DNA from: Campylobacterales bacterium
GTDB lineage: Bacteria; Campylobacterota; Campylobacteria; Campylobacterales; Sulfurimonadaceae
Length of the DNA: 55,249 nucleotides
NCBI GenBank assembly: GCA_026390075.1
Contig: JAPLGP010000017.1
Span: 1 to 55,249 of the forward strand
Direction of reading: 5' to 3'
The notes under the pieces are model-generated. The model was not told the DNA's origin. It searched no databases and saw only the letters and a program-made list of their open reading frames with translations. The translations under genes were made by a program, and so were the position numbers. Below are positions 25,240 to 34,163 of the stretch, in pieces (the first letter of the stretch is position 1; every line of letters starts with the position of its first letter).

Positions 25240-28068
25240 ATGAAAAAAAAAGATTATATAAAAATTACGGGTGCGAGAGAAAATAATTTAAAAAATATTT
25301 CGTTAGATATTCCAAAGAATGAGTTGGTTGTGTTTACGGGACTTAGCGGAAGCGGAAAATCGACTTTGGCGTTTGATACGCTTTATGCTGAAGGTCAAAG
25401 ACGCTATATGGAGTCACTCTCTTCTTATGCAAGACAGTTCTTAGACCGTGTTGGAAAGCCTGATGTGGACAAGATAGAAGGGCTTACTCCAGCTATCGCA
25501 ATAGACCAAAAAACAACATCCAAAAATCCTCGTTCTACTGTTGGAACGATTACCGAAATATATGATTATTTTAGACTTTTATATGCCAGAGTTGGCGTGC
25601 AACATTGCCATAAATGTTCAAAAGTTATCTCACAGATGAGTGCTTCAGACATTATTGGCGAGGTTGCGAAACTCCCAGAGGGTGCAAAACTTGTTCTTTT
25701 AGCTCCAGTTGTAAATGAGAAAAAGGGTGCGTATGCTGATGTGCTGGAATCACTTGTGCATAAAGGGTATGTGAGAGCCATGATAGACGGCGTGATGGTG
25801 CGTCTCGATGAAGATATAGAACTCTCTAAAACTAAAAAACACACCATAAAAGTTGTTATCGACAGGGTTGTAGTAAACGCTGAAAATAAAGAAAGAATCG
25901 CGGCGGATGTTGAAAAAGCTTTAAAAGAGAGTTACGGTGAACTTGAGATTGATATTTTAAACCATGAAGAGTTAGGTTTGCAAAAATCCCACATGCACTA
26001 TTCCGAACACAATGCTTGTTTTGACTGTAAAATAAGTTTCGATCCTCTTGAACCCCTCTCTTTTTCCTTCAATTCTCCAAAAGGTGCATGTCCAGAGTGT
26101 GATGGATTAGGACTTCGTTACGCACTTGACCATGACAAAATAATCGACCAAGATTTGAGTGTAGAAACTGGTGCGGTGAAAATAGTTTATGGTTTCAATA
26201 AAGGCTATTACTTTACATTTTTAAAAGGTTTTTGTGCAGCGAACGATATCGATATTAAAATTCCATATTCAGAACTTCCTGAGTATAAAAAGAAGGCAAT
26301 TTTACACGGTGGTATAGAAGAAATTCCTTTTCTTTGGAAAGGTCATACTGTAAATAGAATGTGGCCTGGAATCGTAAAAATTGCTTATGATATGTTCAAA
26401 GATGAAAAAGAGTTAGCGGATTATATGAGTGAGAAAGTTTGTAATATTTGTGGTTCTCATAGATTAAAGCGAGAATCTTTAGCTGTTAAAGTTGGACAAA
26501 AAGGCATTGCTGAACTTTTGGATATGCCAATTTCTAAAAGCTATGAGTGGTTTAAAAATGAGGATAATTTCAAAGATTTTAATGCTCAAAACAGACAAGT
26601 GTCACAACCTATTTTAAACGAAATCAGAGAAAGACTTTACTTTTTATTTGATGTTGGACTTGGCTATATAACTCTAGGGCGAGATGCACGAACTATTAGT
26701 GGTGGGGAAGCGCAAAGGATTCGTATCGCTTCACAAATCGGGAGTGGTTTGACGGGTGTTTTATATGTTTTGGATGAACCGAGCATTGGGCTTCATGAGA
26801 GAGATACACTCAAACTTATCCGTACTCTGAGAAGTTTGCAAGAAAAAGGCAATAGTGTTATTGTTGTGGAACATGACAAAGAGACGATAGAAAATGCTGA
26901 TTTTATTGTAGATATCGGAAGTGGAGCAGGAAAATTTGGCGGAGAGGTGGTTTTTAGCGGCACTTTAGAGATGCTTAAAAAAGCGAAAACACTCACAGCG
27001 GATTATATGTTTGGAAGAAAAAAGATAGAGTATTTTTATAGACGACCACAAGAAAAATATATAGAAATCAAAAATGTAACGCTCAACAATATAACAAATT
27101 TAAGTGCAAAAATTCCACTCAATAATTTCGTATGTATTACAGGAGTGAGTGGAAGCGGAAAAAGTTCATTGATGCTTCAAACACTCCTTCCAACCGCCCG
27201 AGAACTCTTAAATCACGCCAGAAAAGTAAACAAAGTTGCGGGTGTTGAGATAACAGGTTTAGAGCATGTGGATAAAGTGATTTATCTTGACCAAAGCCCG
27301 ATAGGTCGAACGCCAAGAAGTAATCCAGCAACTTACACAGGTGTAATGGATGAGATACGAGAGCTGTTTTCTAAAACAAAAGAGTCGCAAATACGAGGTT
27401 ATACAACTTCACGATTTAGCTTTAATGTCAAAGGTGGACGATGTGAAAAGTGTCAAGGTGAGGGACAAATAAAGATAGAGATGCACTTTTTGCCAGACAT
27501 CATGGTAAAGTGCGACACTTGTCATGGAACGCGATACAACCAGCAAACTTTAGAAGTATTTTATAAAGGTAAAACTATCTCTGATGTCCTCAATATGAGC
27601 GTAGATGAAGCCTTTGAGTTTTTTAAACCAATTCCAAAAATACATCAAAAAATGCAGACACTTGTAGATGTTGGACTTGGTTATATTACTTTAGGACAAA
27701 ATGCTGTAACACTCTCAGGCGGGGAAGCACAAAGAATCAAACTTAGTAAAGAGTTAAGCCGAAAAGACACAGGACAAACACTCTACATTCTTGATGAGCC
27801 AACCACAGGACTTCACTTTGCGGATGTCGATAGACTCACAAGTGTACTTCATAAATTTGTAGAACTCGGCAATAGCGTACTCATCATAGAACACAATCTT
27901 GATATGATAAAAAATGCCGACTACATCATAGATATGGGACCAGAAGGTGGAAGTGGTGGCGGACTTATTATTGCCGAAGGAAGCCCTGAGGAGTTAGCAG
28001 CAACCTATGAAAAAACGGGTTCTTACACGGGTGAGTATCTTAAAAAAGAACTTGCACTCCATAAGTAG
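25240..28068 (+). CDS. uvrA: Excinuclease ABC subunit A
   Basis: The 942-residue protein has the full UvrA layout: first Walker A GLSGSGKSTLAFDTLYAEGQRRYMES, zinc cysteines CHKC and CFDC around the insertion, CPECDGLG, the first ABC signature ISGGEAQRIRIA, second Walker A GVSGSGKSSL, the zinc finger CEKCQGEG...CDTCHGTRY, second signature LSGGEAQRIKL and Walker B LYILDEPTTGLH. UvrA scans DNA with UvrB for bulky lesions. GAGGG precedes the ATG. It is closed by a complex hairpin region at 28076-28178. Confidence 0.97.
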   Translation: MKKKDYIKITGARENNLKNISLDIPKNELVVFTGLSGSGKSTLAFDTLYAEGQRRYMESLSSYARQFLDRVGKPDVDKIEGLTPAIAIDQKTTSKNPRSTVGTITEIYDYFRLLYARVGVQHCHKCSKVISQMSASDIIGEVAKLPEGAKLVLLAPVVNEKKGAYADVLESLVHKGYVRAMIDGVMVRLDEDIELSKTKKHTIKVVIDRVVVNAENKERIAADVEKALKESYGELEIDILNHEELGLQKSHMHYSEHNACFDCKISFDPLEPLSFSFNSPKGACPECDGLGLRYALDHDKIIDQDLSVETGAVKIVYGFNKGYYFTFLKGFCAANDIDIKIPYSELPEYKKKAILHGGIEEIPFLWKGHTVNRMWPGIVKIAYDMFKDEKELADYMSEKVCNICGSHRLKRESLAVKVGQKGIAELLDMPISKSYEWFKNEDNFKDFNAQNRQVSQPILNEIRERLYFLFDVGLGYITLGRDARTISGGEAQRIRIASQIGSGLTGVLYVLDEPSIGLHERDTLKLIRTLRSLQEKGNSVIVVEHDKETIENADFIVDIGSGAGKFGGEVVFSGTLEMLKKAKTLTADYMFGRKKIEYFYRRPQEKYIEIKNVTLNNITNLSAKIPLNNFVCITGVSGSGKSSLMLQTLLPTARELLNHARKVNKVAGVEITGLEHVDKVIYLDQSPIGRTPRSNPATYTGVMDEIRELFSKTKESQIRGYTTSRFSFNVKGGRCEKCQGEGQIKIEMHFLPDIMVKCDTCHGTRYNQQTLEVFYKGKTISDVLNMSVDEAFEFFKPIPKIHQKMQTLVDVGLGYITLGQNAVTLSGGEAQRIKLSKELSRKDTGQTLYILDEPTTGLHFADVDRLTSVLHKFVELGNSVLIIEHNLDMIKNADYIIDMGPEGGSGGGLIIAEGSPEELAATYEKTGSYTGEYLKKELALHK

Positions 28069-28075
28069 AATAGAT

Positions 28076-28178
28076 TTCCACATGCCGAAGAATATTCTAA
28101 AATGAAACGGTATGAGACGGCGAAAATAAAGTGAAAGGCTTCACTTTATTTTAGACTATGATTTCACGGCATGTGGAA
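28076..28178. terminator. Nested hairpins between uvrA and the convergent ferritin-like gene
   Basis: The outer arms TTCCACATGCCG (28076-28087) and CGGCATGTGGAA (28167-28178) are a perfect 12-bp inverted pair of the repeat family about 80 bases apart. Inside sits an independent 13-bp perfect stem (28123-28135 with 28140-28152, loop AGGC) rich in A on one side and T on the other, which alone makes a bidirectional intrinsic terminator. No open frame is seen here. Confidence 0.75.
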
Positions 28179-28199
28179 CTATTTTTCACATCTACAATA

Positions 28200-29009
28200 C
28201 TATAACAACCTCTTCATCAACTCTATATGATAGCTCTCTTGGTAGTTTATAAAGTCAAAAAACTTCGATAACTCTTCATCTTTTATAGCCGAACTCAGCT
28301 CTTTGCACATCGCTTTTGCAGCTTCTTCTTCGGCTATTCCATCGTGTACGAATTTCTCTAAATCTTTGATGACATAGGTAAGTTCATGTAGCTCTCTTGG
28401 GAGTGCTAAAATGCCTACTTTTGCCATCATGTTTCCAAAAGATTTTAAGTGAAAGTGTGACTCGTCTATAAGGTCTTGAAATACATTAAATTGGATGACT
28501 TTGTCCGTTCTTGCCTGCATAAAAGCATACACTAAAATAAGCTCATACTCTTTGTATGACTCTTCAAACAAGAACATTGTCAGGGCATCGATTTGCTCTG
28601 GAGCTAAGTTTGTATCGAGCCATTTTCTTTGCATATTAAAAGCTGTTACTTCTTTGTTGTTTTGACTGTTCTTTAAAATCTGTGCAAGATACTCCAAAAG
28701 GTAGGTATCATCTGTTTTCATTCTGTTTGCGAGTATATCATCTCCATAAATGCTTTGCGTTTCTATAACTGTTTCTACCAAATCTTCTATTACTTCAAAA
28801 ACAGACTCTTTTTTGTAAAGCAACATTTTTCTATCATAGTTGTAGTTATTTCCACATGCCAAGGTATCTGTTGCAATCCACTTCATATGACGAAATGCAA
28901 TTTGAGAAAAGTCATACAGCCTTGATTTTATCTCCTCATCATTGATGGCAAATGACGCAAATAATATACTTAACCATAACTCATGTTTTGCTTGATATAT
29001 TTTATTCAT
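28200..29009 (-). CDS. Ferritin-like helical protein next to an IscU homologue
   Basis: About 269 residues, nearly all helical. Candidate di-iron ligands are in the order of ferritin-like four-helix bundles: IAFRHMKWIATDTL near residue 38, FQDLIDESHFHLKSFG near 190, and FINYQESYHIELMKRLL at the C-terminus (ExxH-type pairs). A catalytic or iron-storage role is therefore possible, but I cannot name a family. I choose ATG 29009, which follows GAAGAG; a frame to 29036 adds nine residues. The start overlaps the end of the IscU-like gene by 8 bases, so the products are probably made together and may share iron chemistry. Confidence 0.55.
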   Translation of the reverse strand: MNKIYQAKHELWLSILFASFAINDEEIKSRLYDFSQIAFRHMKWIATDTLACGNNYNYDRKMLLYKKESVFEVIEDLVETVIETQSIYGDDILANRMKTDDTYLLEYLAQILKNSQNNKEVTAFNMQRKWLDTNLAPEQIDALTMFLFEESYKEYELILVYAFMQARTDKVIQFNVFQDLIDESHFHLKSFGNMMAKVGILALPRELHELTYVIKDLEKFVHDGIAEEEAAKAMCKELSSAIKDEELSKFFDFINYQESYHIELMKRLL

Positions 29010-29466
29010 TATTCTCTTCCCCTTCAGTAGTTTCACAACTCTCTTTCATTTTGAGCACATGCATCTCTTCAACTTTGCCATTTTGCAGGTTTTCGTAGTT
29101 CATCATAGAGGCTACAAAAGCACTCAAAACCATATCTGCACACACTTGTTGTTGAGGCGTAGTGCCACCTAATTTTTCATTCATTTTTTTAATCGCATCG
29201 TGTGCATATTCTGTGTTGTGGTCTATAATCATCTCTGTAAACATTGAACCAAGCACAACTGTATCTTGACAGCCATTTGTCGCAAACTTTGTACCTTTGA
29301 TAATATCGCCATCTAAAAGAGCGTAAAAAATGACATATTCGCCCGTCTTCTCATCTACAGCCACTCCAACTCCACTAGGATTTTCTAATTTTCCATAGTT
29401 TTTTGGGTTCATTAAATGTTCGAGTGTTTCAGGATTCATTCCCTCTGGAAGTTCAATGTTTTGCAT
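29002..29466 (-). CDS. IscU/NifU-N-like scaffold protein missing the first ligand cysteine
   Basis: A 154-residue protein with the IscU fold pattern: HLMNPKNYGKLENPSGVGVAVD at the N-terminus, KGTKFATNGCQDTVVLGSMFTEMI (second conserved Cys) and QQVCADMVLSAFVASMMNY (third conserved Cys). The first cluster ligand, in the usual G-x-x-x-CGD segment, is replaced by EKTGEYVIFYALLDGD, so it retains only two of the three Cys. A further Cys lies at the acidic tail (SCETTEGEENNE). It may be a specialised iron-sulfur carrier or an iron-handling partner of the overlapping ferritin-like protein rather than the main scaffold. Confidence 0.75.
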   Translation of the reverse strand: MQNIELPEGMNPETLEHLMNPKNYGKLENPSGVGVAVDEKTGEYVIFYALLDGDIIKGTKFATNGCQDTVVLGSMFTEMIIDHNTEYAHDAIKKMNEKLGGTTPQQQVCADMVLSAFVASMMNYENLQNGKVEEMHVLKMKESCETTEGEENNE

Positions 29467-29573
29467 AGTTATTCGCTTTTTTTAGTAAGATAAGTGAGCA
29501 TTTTAGTATTATTAACATAAGACTAACTAAAAAACAGTAAAATTACATTTTAAACTTTATGAAAAGAGAAAAT

Positions 29574-31601
29574 ATGAGTCTATTTTTAAAACTTCCAAAA
29601 CTTCTAAGATTTTTACTGATTTTTATTACTTCGCTTACACTTCTTTTTGTTTTTATGCGAGTTGCTTTTTTTATAGCTTTCAATGATCCATCTTCACCAT
29701 TAACTCTGCATGATTTATCAAAGTCCATGTGGCTTGGACTCAGATTTGATTTGCGTATGGTTGTTGTTATGATTTTACCTCTTTTTTTTCTGGGTTGGAT
29801 AAAGGGGCTTTCTCCTTTTAAATATAAAACGGCTCATTTTGCTTGGCTTGCATATTTAGCGATTATTTTTGCTGTTTATGTTATGTTTTATGTATTTGAT
29901 TTTGGACATTACGCATATCTTAGAACAAGACTTGACTTTACAGCTCTGAGATTTTTAGAAAATTTGGATATTTCAACTGAAATGGTTTGGCAGAGTTATC
30001 CTGTTGTTTGGATTGCTTTTGGCATACTCTTAACAAATCTTATATTTCTATTTCTAACAAGCAGACTTTTTAAAATAATCACAGAACAAAAAAATGTAAG
30101 CGTAACACTCACCAGCGGTCTCATTTTTTCTTTTCTAGCATTCTTAACTCTTGCAGTAGCGGGATATTCAAAATTTTCACAATATCCGCTTCGTTGGAGT
30201 GATGCAGCATTTTCAAAACATCCCTTTGCAACGCAACTCACTTACAATCCAATCCACTACTTTTTAGATACTTTTAAAAATGGCAGTGTCTCTTACGATG
30301 TTACGAAAGTGAGAGAGTATTATCCAATTGTTGCGGATTATCTGGGTGTTACTAACAAAGATGCAAAAACTCTTAATTATCAGCGAAGAATTATGCCAAC
30401 ACACCCGATAGGCAAACAACCAAATGTTGTAATTATCATAATGGAATCGTTTGCATCCTATAAATCAAGTATCTCAGGAAATCCTTTAAATCCATCTCCA
30501 AATGTAAAATATCTTGCAGATAATGGAATTTACTTTAAAAATTATTTCTCTCCAGCTACAGGAACAGCCCGTTCTATCTACTGCACGCTGACAAGTTTGC
30601 CAGATGTGGAGCTTCAAGGAACTTCTAGTCGTAATCCTCTCATTATAAATCAGCACTCTATTGCACATGATTTTAGTAGTTGTGAGAAGTCCTATTTTAT
30701 AGGTGGTTCTGCTTCGTGGGGAAACATTCGAGGGATGTTAAATCAATCTTTAGACAATCTCAACTTGTATGAAGAAGAGGCGTATTCAGCACCTCGAACG
30801 GATGTTTGGGGTATCTCAGATATTGACTTGGCTCGCGAAGCAAATGGATATTTATCCAAAATGAAAGAGCCATTTTTTAGTGTGATTCAAACTTCAGGAA
30901 ATCATAGACCTTATACTATTCCAAAAGAGAGTTATGGATTTAAAGAAAAACTTAACATAGACGAAAATGAGATTAAAAAGTATGGTTTTGAATCCTTGGA
31001 AGAGTACAACTCTTTTAGATTTATGGATTACTCCATTGGGCATTTTATGGAAGAAGCACAAAAAAGCGATTACTATAAAAATACGATTTTTGTCTTTTAC
31101 GGAGACCATGGAATCTCAGGAAATGCAGGACAACATGTAACCAAAGGTGAAAGTAGCAGTGCTTTAGAACTGGGAGCTTTACGCGTTCCTTTTATCATTT
31201 ACTCACCCCTTATAACCGAGCCAAAAGTGTATGAGAAAGTTGTGAGTGAAGTCGATGTTCTTCCAACCATTGCTTCCATGCTCAACATTTCTTATGTCGC
31301 TACAACGATGGGGCGTGATATGTTTGATGCGCAGTTTGACGATAAAAGATATGCCTTTACCATAACGCACTCTTCAAATCCTTTTATAGGACTTATTGGT
31401 GAGAAATACTATTTTAGAACAAGATATGATGGAACGATGAGTGGACTTTATGATATTTACAGCGATGAACCGCTGAGTAACCATGCCTCAGAACAACCAG
31501 AACTTTTCAAAAAGATGCAAGATTTAACTTATGGAATGTATGAAACTTCTAAATATATTCCCTACTTTAACAAACGAGAAGATGTGAAAAATATAAAATG
31601 A
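29574..31601 (+). CDS. LTA synthase-type sulfatase-fold phosphotransferase
   Basis: A 675-residue inner-membrane protein: about five N-terminal helices (to residue ~210) and a periplasmic alkaline-phosphatase-fold domain. Metal and nucleophile motifs are IIIMESFASYKS, SPATGTARSIYCTLTSLP (catalytic Thr near residue 330), TSGNHRPYTIP and FVFYGDHGISGN. The family transfers phosphoglycerol or phosphoethanolamine head groups from phospholipids onto envelope sugars. The start at 29574 (MSLFLKLP) follows AAAGAG; ATG 29559 has no ribosome site. It leads a four-gene chain in which every junction overlaps by 4 bases. Confidence 0.8.
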   Translation: MSLFLKLPKLLRFLLIFITSLTLLFVFMRVAFFIAFNDPSSPLTLHDLSKSMWLGLRFDLRMVVVMILPLFFLGWIKGLSPFKYKTAHFAWLAYLAIIFAVYVMFYVFDFGHYAYLRTRLDFTALRFLENLDISTEMVWQSYPVVWIAFGILLTNLIFLFLTSRLFKIITEQKNVSVTLTSGLIFSFLAFLTLAVAGYSKFSQYPLRWSDAAFSKHPFATQLTYNPIHYFLDTFKNGSVSYDVTKVREYYPIVADYLGVTNKDAKTLNYQRRIMPTHPIGKQPNVVIIIMESFASYKSSISGNPLNPSPNVKYLADNGIYFKNYFSPATGTARSIYCTLTSLPDVELQGTSSRNPLIINQHSIAHDFSSCEKSYFIGGSASWGNIRGMLNQSLDNLNLYEEEAYSAPRTDVWGISDIDLAREANGYLSKMKEPFFSVIQTSGNHRPYTIPKESYGFKEKLNIDENEIKKYGFESLEEYNSFRFMDYSIGHFMEEAQKSDYYKNTIFVFYGDHGISGNAGQHVTKGESSSALELGALRVPFIIYSPLITEPKVYEKVVSEVDVLPTIASMLNISYVATTMGRDMFDAQFDDKRYAFTITHSSNPFIGLIGEKYYFRTRYDGTMSGLYDIYSDEPLSNHASEQPELFKKMQDLTYGMYETSKYIPYFNKREDVKNIK

Positions 31602-32251
31602 TACACATTTCCACATGCCAGTTTCAATATGACAAAAAGAGTGTTTTAGATATAGATTCTTTGCATATAAAAGAGGGCGAACACATCTTTTTACATGGAA
31701 AAAGCGGAAGTGCAAAAAGTACATTTTTAAATCTTTTGTGCGGTATTTTAGAACCAACACACGGAGATATTGAGGTGTTTGGAACAAAACTCTCCTCTTT
31801 GAGTCTCTCACAAAAAGATAAATTTAGAGCAGATAACTTCGGTGTAATCTTTCAGCAATTCAATCTTTTGCCCTATTTGAGTGTTGAAGAAAATATTCTC
31901 TTGGCATGTGGATTTACAAAATCAAAAAAAATCTCAAAAGAAGAGATAAAGATTTTGCTCGATGCACTCGAACTCTCAGTTGATTGTAAAACAGCTGCGA
32001 TGAAGCTGAGTGTTGGGCAACAACAGCGGGTTGCGGTTGCAAGGGCATTGATAAACAGACCAAAAATTATTTTAGCAGATGAGCCAACTTCGGCACTCGA
32101 CAGCGATGCTAAAGAACGCTTTATGAAACTTCTTTTTACTCAAGCCTCGGCATGTGGAGCAACGCTTGTTTTTGTAAGTCATGACAAATCACTTGCCTCT
32201 CATTTTGACACGGTGTATGATTTTTCCACACTCAATAGGGCGTTTGTATGA
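31598..32251 (+). CDS. ABC transporter ATPase of MacB/LolD type with altered P-loop
   Basis: The 217-residue ATP-binding subunit is of the family that drives FtsX-like permeases. Unusually, the Walker A is HGKSGSAKSTFLN (the Gly before the catalytic Lys is Ala) and the signature is LSVGQQQRVAVARAL instead of LSGGQ. Walker B KIILADEPTSALD and the H-loop VFVSHDKS are normal. These changes may weaken ATP binding but Lys and Ser are kept. Three repeat-family copies (31611, 31903, 32149) fall in this short gene, encoding STCQ and two ACG tripeptides. It overlaps the sulfatase and permease genes by 4 bases each. Confidence 0.85.
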   Translation: MIHISTCQFQYDKKSVLDIDSLHIKEGEHIFLHGKSGSAKSTFLNLLCGILEPTHGDIEVFGTKLSSLSLSQKDKFRADNFGVIFQQFNLLPYLSVEENILLACGFTKSKKISKEEIKILLDALELSVDCKTAAMKLSVGQQQRVAVARALINRPKIILADEPTSALDSDAKERFMKLLFTQASACGATLVFVSHDKSLASHFDTVYDFSTLNRAFV

Positions 32252-33471
32252 TTTTTAACTTAACTTATAAAAGTATTTTAAATCGTAAAACCGCATTTTT
32301 CCTTTCTGTGTTTTCTATTGCTATCAGTGTTGTTTTGCTTTTAGGGATACAAAGAGTTGCAAAAAGTTCAGAGAAACATTTTTTAAACACTCTAAATGAA
32401 ACGGACATGATAGTCGGCGCTTCAAACGGCTCGATTGAAATTTTGCTCAACCTTGTTTTTCATATAGGCGATGGGCTTGGCGAAATGCAATATAGTTCGT
32501 ATGAAGAGATAGCAACGATGGATGAAGTTGCGTGGAGTGTGCCTCTGAGTTTGGGTGATAGTTTTAGAGGTTTCGAGGTAATGGCGACAAATGAAGATTT
32601 TTTTAAACGCTACAAATACGCCTCAGGAAAACTTTTAGAGTTTCAAGAGGGCGGTAATTTTGGCGGTTTTTATGATGTGATAGTTGGGTTTAATGTGCAC
32701 AAAAAACTCGATTTAAAGCTCTCTGACAAAGTACATCTTTCCCATGCAGATGAACATCACGAACATACAAACAGAGAATTTAGCGTGAGCGGAATCTTAA
32801 AGCCGAGCAACACCCCAAATGATGATTTGGTTTTTATTCAGCTCAAATCCGATGAAGCCATTCACTTGGAGTGGCAAAGCGGACATTTTGTGGATATGCA
32901 CATAGAGAGTGAGAAATTATCCCAGATGGATATTAAACTCAAACATGTAAGCGGAATGTTACTAGGGCTTAAAAATCCTTTACAAATTTTGGAGCTAGAA
33001 AATAAAATTAACCATTATAAAGGTGAAAATCTCAAAGCTGTTATTCCAGCAAAAGCCTTGAGTAAACTTTTCAAATTGATGCAAAGTTTTCAAAATGTTT
33101 TGTTCTTTATCTCAGTTGCAGTTTTTATTGTTGCACTTTTTACAATGCTTACTTCTATGTACGCAACCCTGATTGAGAGAAGAAGAGAGATAGCGATACT
33201 CAGAAGTTTAGGTGCAAGTGCAAAGGTACTCTTTGCACTTTTTGCCATTGAGTCGTTTCTTATCGTGGCATGTGGAATTGTTCTTGGAGTTTTCATATTG
33301 ACGCTTTTGATAGCTCTCATTCCATCCACACTTTCCATAAGCCACATGCCAGATATATATGAAATAGCTATGCTTTTGGTTATGGTGGCGATTTCACTTC
33401 TTGCAAGTCTGATACCCGCTTTAAGCTCCTACAAACAGAGTCTTCAAGATGGACTTATCGTCAAAATATGA
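32248..33471 (+). CDS. FtsX/MacB-like ABC permease with histidine-rich periplasmic loop
   Basis: A 407-residue four-helix permease: one helix near residue 20, a large periplasmic domain, then three helices (about 275-400) in the FtsX pattern, including ATLIERRREIAILRSLGAS. The periplasmic domain contains HLSHADEHHEHTN (near residue 170), a His/Asp/Glu-rich loop typical of metal-binding segments in zinc-related ABC systems. This, plus the DUF3299 neighbour, recalls the Vibrio ZrgBCDE cluster, so a zinc-linked role is plausible but unproven. It overlaps both neighbours by 4 bases. Confidence 0.8.
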   Translation: MIFNLTYKSILNRKTAFFLSVFSIAISVVLLLGIQRVAKSSEKHFLNTLNETDMIVGASNGSIEILLNLVFHIGDGLGEMQYSSYEEIATMDEVAWSVPLSLGDSFRGFEVMATNEDFFKRYKYASGKLLEFQEGGNFGGFYDVIVGFNVHKKLDLKLSDKVHLSHADEHHEHTNREFSVSGILKPSNTPNDDLVFIQLKSDEAIHLEWQSGHFVDMHIESEKLSQMDIKLKHVSGMLLGLKNPLQILELENKINHYKGENLKAVIPAKALSKLFKLMQSFQNVLFFISVAVFIVALFTMLTSMYATLIERRREIAILRSLGASAKVLFALFAIESFLIVACGIVLGVFILTLLIALIPSTLSISHMPDIYEIAMLLVMVAISLLASLIPALSSYKQSLQDGLIVKI

Positions 33472-33995
33472 AAATATTTTTTGTACTTTTACTTACCGCA
33501 TTTCTCTTCATTTCCTGTTCCAATGAGCCAAGTTATGAATTGGATAACTGGAGTGTTTTAATCGACCCAAACTTCAACCAAGAAAAAATAGTCCAGATTT
33601 ATAAAGAGAAAATAGCCAATGTAAAAGAGAACTCAAAAGAGGAGAGTCTTATTTACGCCGAGCTTCAAGAAGAACTAAAAAAAGCTGGAAATAATAGTTC
33701 TGTCAATGGAAAAAAAGTAAAACTCGAGGGCTATTTAGTTCCCGTGGATACGGATGGCAAAAAGGTAAATAAGTTTCTCTTTTTTCCAAATCAAGCAGCA
33801 TGTATCCATGTTCCAGCCTCACCCGCAAACCAAACCATCTTTGTCACAACAAAAAAAGAGGAAGGTGTTTTGATGGAAGATGCGTATGAAAAAATCACTC
33901 TCTACGGCACAATACATTTAGAAACCGCAAAAATAGCCACAGCAACTGCATCATTTGTGATAAAAGATGGCATTACTCGTTTAGCGCATCATTGA
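33468..33995 (+). CDS. DUF3299 lipoprotein
   Basis: A 175-residue lipoprotein. The signal peptide ends with lipobox LFISC (Cys17). The mature part has the DUF3299 core: NGKKVKLEGYLVPVDTD, then NKFLFFPNQAACIHVPASPANQTIFV, with the Cys-His pair (ACIHVP) that recurs in the family and could bind metal. DUF3299 proteins sit beside MacB-like ABC genes in several proteobacteria, often in zinc-responsive operons. It ends the sulfatase operon and is followed by a MITE/REP-like element. Confidence 0.8.
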   Translation: MKIFFVLLLTAFLFISCSNEPSYELDNWSVLIDPNFNQEKIVQIYKEKIANVKENSKEESLIYAELQEELKKAGNNSSVNGKKVKLEGYLVPVDTDGKKVNKFLFFPNQAACIHVPASPANQTIFVTTKKEEGVLMEDAYEKITLYGTIHLETAKIATATASFVIKDGITRLAHH

Positions 33996-34017
33996 GTGTC
34001 TCTTTTGATAGAGTTAT

Positions 34018-34133
34018 TAGACTTCTTGTAAAACTCTCTCATAAGATTGCTTCGCTTTGCTCGCAATGACCGTCATTGCGAGTCGGCGTGAAGCAATCTA
34101 AAAAGGGTTTTTGCAAGAAATATATTATATAAT
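34018..34133. repeat. MITE/REP-like element, copy 1
   Basis: The outer arm AGACTTCTTGTAAAAC (34018) is matched by an inverted counterpart TTTTTGCAAGAA near 34109-34120; the inner part has GATTGCTTCGC, then the palindrome TCGCAATGACCGTCATTGCGA (split at its centre 34071), then GAAGCAATC. Two more copies occur at 48941 and 50668. It sits directly after the DUF3299 stop and its right edge includes TATAAT (34128-34133), 30 bases before the USP gene, so it may supply a promoter element. Confidence 0.75.
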
Positions 34134-34163
34134 GTTCTAAAATAATAATATTATGGAGTTTAC

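Noticed and set aside
34018-34133. Insertion sequence remnant with transposase
   Set aside because: No transposase-like frame exists in or near any of the three copies; they are short palindromic elements only.
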